This document shows positions 39,567-53,100 of a stretch of 64,000 nt of DNA, piece by piece. This DNA comes from Progne subis subis (taxonomy: Eukaryota; Chordata; Aves; Passeriformes; Hirundinidae): positions 1,860,001 through 1,924,000 of the forward strand of contig JAKJHU010000083.1 of assembly GCA_022316685.1 (NCBI GenBank), written 5' to 3'. The notes under the pieces were generated by a model. That model was not told where the DNA came from. It saw only the letters and a list, made by a program, of their open reading frames with translations, and made no database searches. Each line of letters begins with the position of its first letter. Position 1 is the stretch's first letter. The translations under genes were made by a program, and so were the position numbers.

Positions 39567-42082
39567 GCAAACGCCGTGTGTTTATCACATTTCCAGTGCC
39601 AAATGTGGCCTTTTCAGCAGGGGTTTATGTTTGTTTGTTTGTTTGTTTTAATTCAGGAGAAACCAATTGAATAAGACACATTTCTTTATGCTAAGATAGC
39701 TTACATTGCCATAAAAGCTGTCAGAGGCTTTATTGAAACTGGTTTTCATTGAAAGGCTAAAGATGATGGGCAGCTGTCAGAATCTGCAGGAGGTGGAGAG
39801 TGGAGGAAGGTCAGGGCTGCTTGTGTTTTTGGGAGGACACAGCAAAGGTTCAGGCTCTATATTGCTGTGTCATTGGGAATGAAAAGGAAGAGGAAAAAAC
39901 ATCTATTTCCCATGTTCCTTGGTGTGGCAACTCTTAGCTCTTGTTCCATTGATTCCTGGCTCTCTGTTCTCATTTGTGCTACTTTTCAAGTTTAGAGCTG
40001 AGTCCCTGCTTGGACAGAATGACAAAAATTGAGATTATTTCCTGACTTGTCGCACTGTTTGGAAGTCCTTGAGGATTTGTGTGTGTGCTCTCATTCTCCT
40101 CCATTTATCGGGTGATAAACTGACATTACCTTTTTCAACTTGCAGACTGGTGAAAAAGTGGTGAGTTGTTGCTTTAATAAAGTTCCCCTTCTCTCTTCAC
40201 TCACCGGCAACTTTTTTAACTCTTAAAATGGTTTTTTTGAATACCTGTAAATTATGGGGCTAATTATAGTGGTTTGAACACACCTTGGTGGTGTTGGCAT
40301 TCTAAACCGTGTTTTGTAGAGATTAAGCACGCAGCAAAGATCTAAGGTTTCAAGATGAAGTTAATCTGATGGGCTTTTAGTTATTTTAAAACATGCCAGT
40401 TGAGAAGATATTTCAGGAAGTTTAGGATGCGATCCTGAAAGATTTAGGGGATTACAGCCTCATTTCATCTTCTGTACAAGTGTTAAATCTTATCTAACCA
40501 ATTATTCTTGCTCCTTTTCCCCTAAACTCCTTTGGCAAACCAACAGAACATTCCCCATGCTCCCTACCCTTTCCTGAGGTAAACAATTCATCAACTGCCT
40601 CTCAGCTGATTGTGGAACCCTTTTCCCAATCAATTGCCTTCAGGAACTCTTGGGTGCACTGAGATGTTTAACCATGAGAGAACGGGCCAGAATATTTATG
40701 AGCAGCTTGGATTCCAAATCAATTTTCAGTGGGAAGTGATTTGGATAGGTTCTGCTGGCTGGTGAGATGAAAGCTTTTGGTTTCTGGGTCCATTTTAGAT
40801 AAACAAGTGGCAGCAGAGGGCTGGTTTGAGGGAATGTTTTATTGCAGCCAGGGAGATCAGGATTTTAGATTTAGTTCTTGTCAGTAACAGTGACAACATG
40901 AAAGCACAAGTTGCAGAAAATTATTTTGGGCTGAATAATCACAGATTTGTTTCGTTTCAGATCGGAAGGGCAGGTATTAAGAAATTCCTCATTGTTTACT
41001 GATTGAAAACCTTGAGAACTTCTATTCTTTCAATTGGATTTTCTTTACGTTGTCTTTAGATTGGCAATGTTATGGATTTTTCCCTCACTTTTCCAAGTGG
41101 CATACAAGTTTCCACCTTGGCAAGATCATCTTGCTGAGTAAACCATGTTTTCTGCTCAATTATTTGTAGGCATTTTAAATTTTCATATTTACAATTTCAG
41201 AATCTGGTCTTACTTTTTCCAACTCTGCAGTGAGAGAAGTTTTGCTCGATGCATCATCCACTGCACTGCACCTGCTCACGTGTTCCAAAGCTTATTTTTG
41301 CATAATTGAGGTAATGTCATTAATGGAAAGCAGGTTGAAAAGAGGGTTTTAAGCATATGTAAATGTTTACTGTCTGCAAAATAAAGAACCTGTACCACAA
41401 GGCAGAATAACAGGCTCCTTGTATATGAGTCAGAGTGGTTTTTATAAGGTAACTTCTTTATCTAAATTGATCTATCTGAAGAAGGGAAAATAATAACCAA
41501 AAAAATGAAATATTTAAGTTTAGTTTCTTTTTGCTCATAAATCTCGCCAAATATTTGGAAATTTCTGCAGGTGGAGTGTGCAAACTTCGTATCTTAGTAC
41601 GTGGGGTTTTTTTGTAATAAAATTCTGTGAGTTAAGGCCTTCTGGTAATTCTGGAATGTATTAATAGTGCCAGATAGTGACCTCAGAGGCATCCTCAAAG
41701 TGTCTGGGATGAACTACTCATCTATAAATTAAACAAAATCTAATTCAGGGGTGGAAATCACTTTAAATACTGTGAGTAATGAAGATAACATGCTGAATGT
41801 TCTGCTCTGATTAATTTATGTGTTCCTGTGAAGAATCCCTTCTACCTCAGCTGAGCTATTCCCTTCAGCACCCCTGAGTTTGTTTGCTATGATCCCAGAA
41901 ACCTCCAGGAGAACTGAACCACATTGGAGGCTTCAGCCAGAGCTGAGAGTCACCCCATGGAGCTGCCACGGGGGCGACACCCTTGGCATTCCAGCTGCAA
42001 GGAATGCAAAGTGAGATCAGTGAGGAAAGGAGGAATTTATTTGGTTTGTGCCGTTGAAAAAGATATTTATCTTTAGCTGAAT
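39567..42082. other. Intronic, no exon or repeat family seen
   Basis: A small (GTTT)n run lies at about 39627-39648. The rest is unique-looking intron. Confidence 0.5.
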
Positions 42083-42282
42083 GAATATGATATGATATGA
42101 TGATATGATATGATATGATAATAATATACTGGAATAATAATGTAATGTGATATAATACAATATAATACAATAATAGTACTACAATATGATATGATATGAC
42201 ATGATAAGATATATATTATATATTATATTATATTATATTATTATATTATATTATATTATATATTATATTAATTATAGCCATT
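42083..42282. repeat. AT-rich satellite, (ATGAT)n / (TATAT)n
   Basis: About 200 bp consist of TATGA units, then AATA and ATACA variants, then (TTATA) and (TATAT) units. It is nearly free of C and G on the right half. The two repeat regimes suggest stepwise expansion from one AT-rich seed. Confidence 0.93.
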
Positions 42283-42900
42283 TACTCCTGAGCCATGTGT
42301 GCCCATTGAGATGGGGATGGGTGTGGGCAGGGCTCAGTGCCCCCCAGTCTGGAGCTCCCACCCTTCCCTCCCAGTTCCCCCAGTGCCCCTCCAGTTGGGG
42401 CTGTGCTGCCAGCAGAGCTGCTGTCTAATTCCAATCTGCAGAAGCCAGGGAGCCAGCAAGGACTGCCAACACCACGAGGTTGTACTTGACCAACCACACT
42501 GCTGGGGAGTGCATAAAATGATTTTGTAAATTATTTAGCAGGGAGTAGAAGAGGGGAACTCGAAGAGAGGACAGCAAAACCGTTTTCAGCTGTGCCTTCT
42601 GTGGTGAGTTTTAGCTCCTCTGAAATTGGTGAGCAAGGGCTGAGTGGTCACTGGAGATGGTGACTGCACCAGCTTGGCCCTCAGTGCATAATTCAGAGTT
42701 TTCACATCTTCAGGTAAAGGTGACGACTCAGTTTTTCTCTCTGAAGTATCAAACCCTGCATTTTTAGTGGGATTTCTGTCCAAGGCATAGCTTCAAATAG
42801 TAGATGGCTGTTATATCCTGGTTGCAGTCCATGCAAATTCTCCAATAATTCCCTTCTGTTAAAGAACAGCAATGAAAAAGAAGCCAAAATGGATTTTTTT

Positions 42901-42902
<2 letters not shown>
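42283..42902. other. Intronic, no exon seen
   Basis: A moderately GC-richer stretch (42300-42420) gives small overlapping frames on both strands without a recognisable domain. Confidence 0.45.

Positions 42903-42961
<59 letters not shown>
42903..42961. repeat. Poly-T tract, 59 nt
   Basis: This is the longest homopolymer in the window, an uninterrupted run of 59 T. Its true length in the genome could differ because such runs are slippage-prone in both replication and sequencing. Confidence 0.95.
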
Positions 42962-44835
42962 CTCTGTAGGTACATTGTAATTTCGGCTTTGTTTGTCTTA
43001 TCCTTTAAGGAATAGTGGCTCGACCAAAGCAAGACTGTTTGTTTGTGTGTGCTCAGGAAATCACAGCTGATCTGTGGAGGTTGTGACAGGAAGAGACTGG
43101 AACTGAGTCTTCTGAGGGAGTTCATGGTTGCTCTGTGAGAAACTCTGTCTTGAGAAGCTGTTGCTTCAAGAGGAAAATATGTTGTTTTTTCAGTGCTTTA
43201 AAATAAGTCTGAAACGAGTTATTTCCAGCCTCCCCTAGCAAGCTACTACATGACTACAGGCTAAAAACTGAATTCTGAATTCCCATTCCAAATCCTGCCC
43301 ACTGGTACCAGCCCTTTAGCTTCACAAAGTGGTTTGCAAAGCACCTGCCAAGTTCTACCTTGGGAATAAAGCTGCCAGTAACCTTTGTGTTCAGTGGATT
43401 TTCTGCGCATACAGAGATTTTTTGAGGCCATTTACCAGCTGCATTCCTGATGACTGAGTGGTTGTCCAAAGTTAGGTGAGGGAAATGCTAAGCATTTTTG
43501 GGAGGGACTGAAATACTGTTAATTTAGATTAAAAAAAAGCCTCTTTTCCTCCACTTTTTGGAAGCTGGGCAGCATAGAAAAGTATTGTTTGACACTCTAA
43601 AACTATTTATCTTCACTCTGTATGTAGCTTTCCCATTCCAGTTAGGTCTGGTTTTGTCTCAGTAGCTCACATTCCCTTTGGGGAATAAAATGTTATCTAA
43701 AATAAGCAAGTTCCATGCACTGACCTATATAACACATGCATGACTCTCACCAGCCTTGCAGGCAGTTTGTTGAAGAGTTCCAGCCTGGATCAAATCTCAG
43801 GTTGTTTGCTTTTACTGGCATCCTTAATTTTAATTTGCTTCCTACGCCATTGGAATGTGTGAAGGTGTGTGGAGGAGATGATTATGTAAAGGTCAGTGGC
43901 AGAAGAACAAACATCAACAAATACCTTTGCTTTTATACCCAAAAATCAAGCAGCAGTTTCCCCTGAAAGGGGAAAATTGTAATGTTCCTCCAGAATAGGT
44001 TTGCAGAGAAAGCAAAGAGGCAAAAATAATGTCTACATCTGACACAATTTAGGATGGAGTTTCCTGTGTGGAAATATTTCCTTTAATCTAGCATTTTTCC
44101 TTCTGTAAACAGTGTAAGTGCTTCAAATGCTACTGTAGAGTGTCACAAAGGCTCAAAATGCATGGAAAAATGACTGGCTGAGAAAAATACCAACACCTTG
44201 ATTGACATTACTGATGCCATGAACCATTCCATCCGAGGAGAGACTCTGTGTGTGCAGAAGTCATCCTAAAGTTTTGACTGTGCACTGTTATCTTAGAGAG
44301 CTTCTGTGCATGCCTTTAAGGGCTGGAATCACCTCAGGAGCTGTTTTTTTTGGTTTATTCAGAGGTTCTGGTGAGATGACACATCCCCAAACACCCACAG
44401 CAGCCCTGGAACCATCATGGGCTGGTACTTCCTGAAATGAGTGTAGTCAAGAAAGTAGAGCCAGCAGTTTGTGATACTTAAACAGATCAGATTTATGAAT
44501 TTCTCAGGTATTTCTGATAGTTTTATTTCTCAGGTACTGCTGCTCTTACCTTGTGTGTGCACTAGCCAAGATACAACAACATTAATTATTTTTTCACAAG
44601 ACCAATTTTGACAGCAAGCATTTACCCCTGGTGCCAAAAGGCTGTTCCTGCCTTTCTTTACTGCTTGTTCTGCTAATTAATGACAGCATTTGATTGATAA
44701 TGCATGTAATAATGCCCATGCTGTTTGTTTGTTTCAACTCTCAGCTTCTCTAAGCAAATGGAAAGGCTGCTGTCCTGTGCTATTCTTGGATTGTATTTCT
44801 TACAGTGCCTGGCAAAAAAATCCCACATTTTCTTA
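42962..44835. other. Intronic, no exon or repeat family seen
   Basis: This is unique-looking intron between the long poly-T and LTR copy B. Confidence 0.5.
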
Positions 44836-44839
44836 AGTT

Positions 44840-45285
44840 TGATGCCTTTTGGGGCTACCTAAAAACAGAGGCCAGACAGAATTAAGGGAATAAAAAGCTG
44901 TTCTATTTAATGAAGGGCCTTCAGGTCCATTTGGGGCAGACAAAGTACCCCCAAGGGCTGCACCCAAAAATGGTCAGTGGTCATGGGTTTTCACACTTTG
45001 ATCAGTTTGGTCCATTTGCACATTGGGGGTTCATCTCCTAATTACAGCTTCAGGTAATGAAGTCATTCTCCCCAAGTTTGCTGCCCCCAAGTCACTTTTG
45101 TTTCCATCTCTCAGGCCTGAGGCAGTGAGGTGTCCTTGATTGCCAGGCCTGGAGAGGAATTGTTGTGTGTGACCAGAATGGGAGAGCAGCAGCTCACACT
45201 GTGTGTGGAGTTTGGAGTTACACACTAAAGACCTGCAGGAGTACAAATAAATGAGAAATATAAAAATTCAAATCCCAAAGCACCA
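44840..45285. mobile_element. LTR family 1, copy B (uninterrupted)
   Basis: The 446-bp unit starts TGATGCCTTTTGGGGCTACC and ends ATCCCAAAGCACCA. It is the reference copy because it has no insertion. Flanks are AGTT and GGTT, three of four bases shared. Identity to copy A is very high from CATGGGTTT to the right end, which suggests both spread within one period. No viral coding region is present. Confidence 0.75.
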
Positions 45286-45601
45286 GGTTTAGGATGAAAA
45301 AGGCTCCACATGATGTGCTGGATGGGGCCATCTGAGTCCCTTAAGTTATTTCCCTCCACCAGTAAAATCCCGAGGGTCCTTAGGGGTGTTCCTTGAAAAT
45401 TTTTATCCTGTTTCGTGGTTTTTCCCTGGTGTACTGCCACCAAAATCCTGGATTGGCTGAGCAGGTTTTGGGCAGGGTGTGCCAGTGCCGCTGTCAGTGT
45501 CACCCACTGCCACTGCCATCCCAGCTGTCCTTTGCTGTCACTCTCTATTCCCTGGTTCTGCCAGGATCTTCATCTGCCCTGAACCCTGCCTGGCTCCTCC
45601 T

Positions 45602-45639
45602 GATTTAGAAATGGGATTTAGAAATGAGATTTAGAAATG
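45602..45639. repeat. Three-copy 13-bp tandem repeat
   Basis: GATTTAGAAATG occurs three times at 13-bp spacing. Confidence 0.9.
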
Positions 45640-48600
45640 TGTAAGGTCTTACCCATCTCCACAAAGGGGAAGGAGGGGCCTCACTAAAAGCCTGGCTTCT
45701 GATCAACTCCTTCTCCCCTGCTATTGGCTTTAATTAATGGCTGTGGCATTCACAGAGTAATTTTAATAATGTGTGCAATAGGTGGAATTTAGGTGCCTTG
45801 GCATTGATTGCAGTTGATAACAGGGTTGAACACCCCAAAAATGAACCTCCAGCTATGATAATTGTGTCAGTGTTGACAAGTCCTGTTTCTCTCCTGCCAG
45901 CACCATGCTTTGTTGTATTACAGGGGAGCCAGCCCTCTGCAGTTTTTGGATTATTATTACTTGGATTTATCAGTTTGGATTTACTCTGGTGTGGATAAAG
46001 CCATTCTCCATCTTCTGCAGTATGGTTATGATGCTCACTTGATTTGTAAAGGGGATGGTATTTACAAATGAGATCAGTTCTGGGGGGTAAAAATGGAATT
46101 TAGAAAATTGCAAACTGTGCAGGTAAAGTTCAACACTTTATTACAGGATAGTGGGAATTATTCACCTCTGAGCTGTGTGTTGGATTCCTGGGGCTGTGAG
46201 ATGATTCCTTTTTGATTTCTTTCAGAGGGAGGTGATGCTGGCACAAAATCCTCGTGCCATCCCCTCCTGCCCTGCTGCTTTCCCTGACTCAGATCAGGGA
46301 TTTAAAAATAGCCTCCTTCAGGTATATTGCAGTAAATATACAAGGGGAAGAATAGGGAGCCTTAAATGATTGCTAAATGCCCATTTAGCAGTGACAATAT
46401 TGAAATCAGGCAGTGCAGATCTCGGGAGGAGATTTGCATGGGCTCTTTTGAAGTTTCCTTCGGGAGATGGCTCAAAGCAATCAAGGCTTTCTGGTTTTGG
46501 GAGGGAAATCACCTCCCGTGATGATGCTGGCTAAATCCACAGGCAGGGCTTCTCTTCTGAGGCTGACACACAATAAATAGTGCAGGCTTTTTCTAGAGGT
46601 TATAACAGACCTGCTGTCTTAGGTACATGTGGAGAAAAGGGTAAAAAATGCGAGTTTTGAGCTGTTTTAGCTGACCCAGATTGCAACTCAGTGTTTATCC
46701 ACAGCTAAGGATGTTACAGACCTAGTATTTCAAGTTATTTTCTCATACAAAAATATTTCTATTTATTTTAAAGGTGAAATATCAGGTCCTCATATACTAG
46801 AGGCTTTTCTGAGAGGACAGCGTCTTCCACTTTTGAGATACAGTGTATTTGATAAGATTTGAATATGTTTACGTGTTAATGACTTCACTGACAGCCCGTG
46901 GAACAACCCAAACATTGCACAAATGTGCTGTGTGTGTAACCACTGCCATGAACATTCATATTGTGTGCTTCACATTGTACGAGATGCTGTGCCCTGGGTC
47001 TCACAGCTCCAAAAAAGCATCGAAGCCACTTGAAATCCAAACCTTGCTCTCAGAATGGACTGATATCGATTTTAGGCTCCACTTACTCCACTCCTGAAAT
47101 TCCTGGAAGGATCCGGGGTGAAACTTTGGCATCCAGCATGCCTGGGCTGCAGGCTGGGTTCTGTTAGGGACCTGCTCAGTTTGCAAAATTAGAAGTCAAA
47201 GCCACAACTCTGCTGTTCAAACATCCTGTGTTTGCAGATAAAAATACATTTGGAAACTCGGATTTGGATACTGAAGTTTAAAGAACTGTAGAATGTGCTA
47301 TGAAAGGAAAATGTGTAAGATTTTTGGTTTCTGCCTTTTGTTTTATTTATGTGGGTTTTCTCTTTTTTGTGGTTTGTTTTTATCTTTTGAGTGGATTTTT
47401 TGTTTGTCTTGGAGTTTTTGGTTTTGTTGTCTGCTTTTTGGTTGGTTTTCTCTTTTCCTCTTGTATTCTTGTGTACTTTCTGAGGCATTTCTCTGCAGCA
47501 CAACCATTATTTATTTGCAGTAGGAGCAATCAGAAAGGGGCAAGCAGGAGGGGAAAAAACAGTTTGTAAAATTTGACGGCAGTGATGGGGAAGGAAAGGA
47601 GGAAAGGAAATCTTTAGGGCTCCAGGCAGGAGCAGGAGCTGCTGTGGCCATGAAGCTGAGGAATGGGTTCATTGGTTTTTATTTTGGTTATTGGGGAAAA
47701 CTCTCAATCCAAATTCAGTTTGTTAGTTTTTTCCCACCAATCCCATGCATTTATAAATTTCTCAAAATCCATTCTAGTTGTGGTGAGCAAATCAAAGTAA
47801 ATTGCTGGTTTTGGTATGTGCCATTCTCCAGCTCAGGAAGGAAATCGAGAGAAGAGCAGACCTGTAAAGAAACTTGGATGGTTTCAGTGTGAGCTGTTTG
47901 TGTGAATAAGGAGAAATGTAGGAAACTGCTTTTGGAATAAGCATTTCAAGGTGTCTAAGCCTTGTTTAAGCAGAATTTAAAACACTGAAGGTCACCTCTG
48001 CCACTGGAAAATCTAAAAGAAATATTAGTCCAGCTAGTGCAAGGCTGAGCCACTGCAGTGATGCAATTTTGTTATTAAAATCTAGAACAGGGACACATGA
48101 GAGAAGTGGAAATCATTTTCTTATTCTTATAAAAGGGCAGGTTATGATTCCCAAAGCATCCATGGAAAAAGTAAGAGATATTTTCTGTATTTTCTGTTTA
48201 CAGTTCTGCTGATCAGAACAGAGGTCAGGGAGGGAAGCAAATCCTCTGTAATGCTAAATGTCCACCCACTTAAATGATTTTTTTAAAAATTGATTTCCCC
48301 TATATAAAAGTTGCTTACTCAGTGGCAGTTGATTGAATAGAATGGGGACAGTTTTCTCTGACATCCAGGAGATTTTATTTTGATTTGTGCTGAGTGGATG
48401 CTCAGTATACTTCCACTTGCCCTAGCTGAAAAGTGGGCTCATGGCAAGAGGAAGGTGAGCTGTGCTTCTCAGCAGCTTATTCCTTGGAATAACTGTATTT
48501 AAAGGAAGAAATTTTAAGATACAGTATTGAAAACACTCTTAAACACTCTTTAAAAAGGGGAAATCTCAATTTTATACCTCTATTCCCATAAATCACTGAC

Positions 48601-49666
48601 AGAATTCAGTCCTGCTGTAACTGAGTTCAGCATTTCAGCTCTGCTGTATCTGCACCAGTTCCCCAGCCCAATTAAGAAACGCTGAGCCTGTGTCAGAATT
48701 ACTTGATCATGAGGGGAAATCAAGGGCTGGCTGAAGCTGTGGAAGGGCTCTGCTCACTCTCATTCCTCTCAGAACAAGATTATGCCCTCCCTGTCATGGC
48801 TGGTTCGTGCCAGGGTTTGGGACCAGAACTCCCCAGCACATGCTGGATGCTGCAAAAGCACTGAACAAACACAACCCTGAATACCCTGCAGGTGAAACTG
48901 GATTTCAAAATTTGCTGTCGTGTCAGTAGACAGGGCTGATGTAAAGGATGTTTTTAACTAATTAACAGCCAGGTAATCATCCCAGCTGGTGGAAAACAGC
49001 ACCACTGCAGTTATAAATGAATCTGGTTACAGGTTGCATATTCTGTTTAGCTCTTTTCAAGGAGCACGGGTCTTGAAATAGGCTGGGAATTATCCAGAAG
49101 GAAAGGGTTTGTGTTTTTATCCAACTTGTTGTCTTGGTGATCACAGAACTTCCTTCAGCATAAAAGAATGGGAATCTTCATAAAGCCCAGAAAGTCCTGC
49201 AATAGAGGGTTAAAAAAACAAGGGAATTCCCTTACAAAACAAGCCTGGGGAAGTTCTGATGGAGAGGGGAAGGACTGCTAGGAAATATCTGGTTTATTTT
49301 AGTTTTCTACAGGATTATTTTACTTTTCTATAGGTGACTATGGTGATTATGGTGGTAATAGTGAATAAACACTTCTGGTACCATTCCCTTTGCTTTTATG
49401 AAGGGTGATTACACTGTCACTCAGGTCTGAAAGGCTAAAAATCAGGCTTCAGATTTGAAGTTGTTTGTTTGTTTGTTTACCTTTTTTTTCTTCTTCTTTT
49501 TTCTTCTTTATTAGGGATCAGTTTAACAAAATTTGCCAGTATTATCCAGATGCTGATGCCTGAGAGGCAGGTAATTGTTTTGTTTACATTCCACAGGGCT
49601 TCTAAATGTCTTTTAATGACCGTGTTCCCTGGACTGTAAAACTAATTCTGTGGGCTGGAGCACTGA
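45640..49666. other. Intronic, no exon or gene seen
   Basis: This is unique-looking intron. It includes a G/T-rich low-complexity patch at about 47320-47460 and a (GTTT)n run at 49462-49480. The Cys/Phe-rich frames over the patch are artefacts. Confidence 0.5.
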
Positions 49667-49690
49667 ATTCAGGAATTCAGGAATTCAGGA
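49667..49690. repeat. (GAATTCAG)n short tandem repeat
   Basis: Three or so units of GAATTCAG follow each other, each with an EcoRI hexamer. Confidence 0.9.
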
Positions 49691-50051
49691 ACTGAACAAT
49701 TCAGTGCCTCAGACACCTTCCAGCAGGATAATTCAACATTTGTTTTCCTGCAGCTCACGGTTTTCCTTGGAGCAGGGTTTTGCTCCCACTAACTAACCCA
49801 ATAAAACTCTTATTTATTTCCTTGTGAGCTGAGAATGTGTAATTAGGCCAGCTGTGATTTCCCAAGGGAACTTGCCAGACATTTTTCCACCCACTGTGTT
49901 CTGTGAGGTTCTGCACTCCCAAAGTGCTGAATCCACCGGGGTGGAGGGCTTGGCATCAATATTTAGAGGGAAAGGGATTAGAAAGTTCCCTTTTCCAGTA
50001 ATTTGGAGCTCTGTTGAATTCCTCAAGCACAGAAGACCTGAATAAACCCGG

Positions 50052-50095
<44 letters not shown>

Positions 50096-50100
50096 AAAAA
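50052..50100 (+). repeat. Poly-A tract preceded by AATAAA
   Basis: Thirty-four A, then A-runs with two G, up to 50100. AATAAA sits at 50041-50046, six bases before the tract, so this could be the 3' end of a retroposed transcript or LINE tail. No homologous gene is recognised in the sequence upstream, and no flanking duplication is clear. Confidence 0.75.
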
Positions 50101-53100
50101 TCAATAAAAGTACCTATGAGTGCTACCTAAACCTGGTGGCATGGAAAGACAGGTCTGCAATCCAGTGAATATCAAGCACTGGCTTTGCTGGCATTGCCAG
50201 GAAAAGGAAAAAGAGAAGAACCAAGGCCAGACAAATTTATGGCAGGATCTACTCATGCTGCATGCAGAATATTTGCATATATTTTCCACACACACCATAT
50301 GGCAATTATTCAGATTGCAACAGCCCACTGTAAGGAACTTCTGTTGCTGATTTCTGAGTATAGGTTGACGTGCTGATCAGTTTGGTGCAAGTTTCATTTG
50401 TTTCATGCCTCACCTCTCAGTAATCAAAATTTTGCCCTTTTCAGTTTTGAAGCATTGAGTCATTTGCCTTTGAACATTTTGCCTCCAGTCAGAAGCCAAG
50501 TATTTTATAAAAAGCAGAATTAAAATGGAAGGAAAAGGCATTATGTCTCATACAGCTGAACTACAAAAGTGCAGAGGTTGGACATTTTTTTGAACCAACA
50601 GAATTCCGTATTTTTAACAGTGTCTTTATTTGCACACTCGAGTTTTGATGTGTCATCCTTCGTTTGGTGGTTGCCTCAAGAACATAAAATAATTTCTAAT
50701 CCTTCTGTCGCGTTCCCAGTAGTGGGATAGCCTACAAAACCAAAATTTCACGGTCAAGTTAATCAAATCTTTTATTAATTTGCATGACAGTCTATGGATT
50801 TTAGAAGGTCTGAGTCAGCATTCAGCTACCAACTTCAAAGGAGGAATATTCAGATTAAAGTTGAGCAGATGAGTCAACTCACCAGCTTCTGGAAGGTGCT
50901 TTTCGTCAAGGCAAAGCAATGCTGATGCTCAGGATACTTGGGAAAAAAGAGATGCTCTGAATAAGTTAGCTTGGAGCAAATACAAGGTAATGCAGATTTC
51001 CAGCTCCCCATGGGTGAGGAATTATTGGAATCTTCTTAGGCTTATCAGCAGCAGAAACTCTTGTCCAGTTTGCAGAAGCCAATTAATTAAACAGGCACCA
51101 GTATGTGCAGAAAGTAACAGAAAATGAGATATCCCATGGCAGTGAAGGCAATTTGTGTTTGTGTGGTATGGGAGCAGTGAATACACACACACATCATGGA
51201 TTCTTCCTTGGATTCTTCCTTCATTTCCCTGTGGCTTTTTGCTGTGGTTTAAATTTCTGCTCCCATTTTCTATCATGGTATTCCTCACAGATTTATGTGC
51301 TCAGGAGTTTTACTCCTCTGATTTTTTGCCAATTAATATATTTTTTCAAAACTTTTTTCCTACATATTTTTTGTTTGACAGTCCAGATATTTTAGCCCAA
51401 GCTGGAACTTATTCAGGCAAGTTTTTGAGGTTCCTGAGAAAATGGGGATGAACCAGGCTAATATCTGTGTTTTCCATTGATTATGCTTTCCACAGCTTGA
51501 CATAACCACAGGAATTAAAGAGAAATTTCTGAATTAACATGTTAATATTGCGAGTTCTTGAGGAAGCAGATAATTCTTTTAGGACCAGGGTTCTGCGTGG
51601 AACACACTAAAAAGCAAAATTATGTGTAGTGTAAGTGACAAAACTTTGGGATTATTTTGCTTGTCAGCAGCAAATCACACCTAAGTTATATTAAACTTTT
51701 ATTATCAAATGACATTTTGACATCTGAGGATAGTCATAATAGCATTCCCAGCAAAATGGGCCTGAAAGGACTTCAGGTATTTGATGCTTATTTTCTTTGC
51801 ATTTCTTGTTCCTTCAGGATTAATTTTTACTTTTAAAAAAAAATTTAAAAGTTAGAAGCAAGTTCTTTTGTGCACCTGTTGTAAATGTGCCACACTTCAA
51901 GTAAAATTTTGGCAGCAGAGGTGGCTCAAATTTTGTAGTTCATCTGTTCCTGTGTGATAAAGGCCCAGACAAGCTCCAGGCCATTAGTCACTGTTTTCTG
52001 CAGATTGCTGATTTCCCTTTTTCCCTCTTTTTTGAGCTGTTCAAGCATTACTGATGTTAATTTGTGCGTACAGCCTCAAAGATAAGCTGCGAAACGAGAA
52101 ATGGAATCTGGTCTCTCCAGAGCTGAAAGGATGAATACCACTTTTTAGAATTGATGGCTTTTGAGAAATGTGAAGGTCAGGCCAAAGTGACAGAATTTGA
52201 TATCACAGCTGTCTGTTGGAAATCTGGTTTTTTTTTGGTTTTTTTTTTTCAGTGAAATTAGAGCTGCAAAAATGAGAATAATTTCACACCTTTCTTTTTT
52301 CTCCTTGTCCTGGTTTTTCAGGCCCTTCTTTTGTAGAGTACCTGTGTCGGCACTCTGCTTGTGGTGGGTTCTTTTTGAGTATTGGTATTTTGGGGTGGCT
52401 CCTCCAGAACTTCTTGCATCTTGAGCTGTTAATTCCTTTCCATCTGCTACTTGCAGAGGTACCTGCTGAAAGTTTGTTGTCATCCTCAGTTTTGGTTGGT
52501 TGGTTGGGTTTTTTGTTTTTTGTTTATTTTTTAAGGGAAACATGCAAATCTTGAGGGGAGCAGCAAAGGTAGCAAACCCTTTGGAGTCCTTCCAGCAGGA
52601 CACCATGTCAGAGGATCCAATTTCCCCACCAAATCCCATCTGTCAGTGTCTGTACACTGAAAAACCTCCCATCTCTCAAAGACCTGAAGGAATTTTGTGC
52701 ATTCTTCATGCCAGGATGAAAGCGCTTCTGGCCATCAGCGTCTGGCACTCCACAGATCCCTTGGAATTCCAACATTTCTCAGAGAAAACAGTTCCAAGGT
52801 GCTGTTGGTGTTGATGGTCTCTTGCCATCCTCTCCTCTGAAAGTTGTATTTCCTGCTAAAATCCAACACACTCCCTGTAAAATACTATTTGCAGTTCTCA
52901 GAGCTGAAAGACAGTGAAATCTGGTTTGGAGGGGCAGAGTGGACCACGGCTGTGTGAAAGGTGTTTTCACCCAGGTTTTTGGAGCTGAAGTTGGTCAGCT
53001 GCTTTTAGGTACCATTTTGAATTACTGGATTATTTAATTTGGGTTCTTCCCTGACAGTTAATGATAGTCCTGTTCTTTTTTTGAAGTTTATACATGACAG

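Noticed and set aside
39080..39588. Poly-Leu/Cys/Phe frame on plus and Arg/Ser-rich frame on minus, resembling a membrane or RS protein
   Set aside because: Both come from the CTG/CTT triplet tract; no conserved sequence lies outside the repeat.
30600..45285. LTR copies A and B as the two ends of one provirus
   Set aside because: The ~13 kb between them holds ordinary intron sequence and another LTR-like element, no viral genes, and the flanking 4-bp duplications differ (GGTG versus AGTT/GGTT).
50856..50870. ATTAAAGTTGAGCAG translates as IKVEQ, the end of synapsin exon 2
   Set aside because: The upstream residues do not match the expected FRGKKxLGDYD, the spacing from any F-x-G is wrong, and the next bases are ATGAGT, so there is no GT donor. 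Chance match.
52145..52639. 164-codon minus-strand frame
   Set aside because: Lys/Asn-rich sequence from T-rich DNA, with no domain and no splice or promoter evidence.
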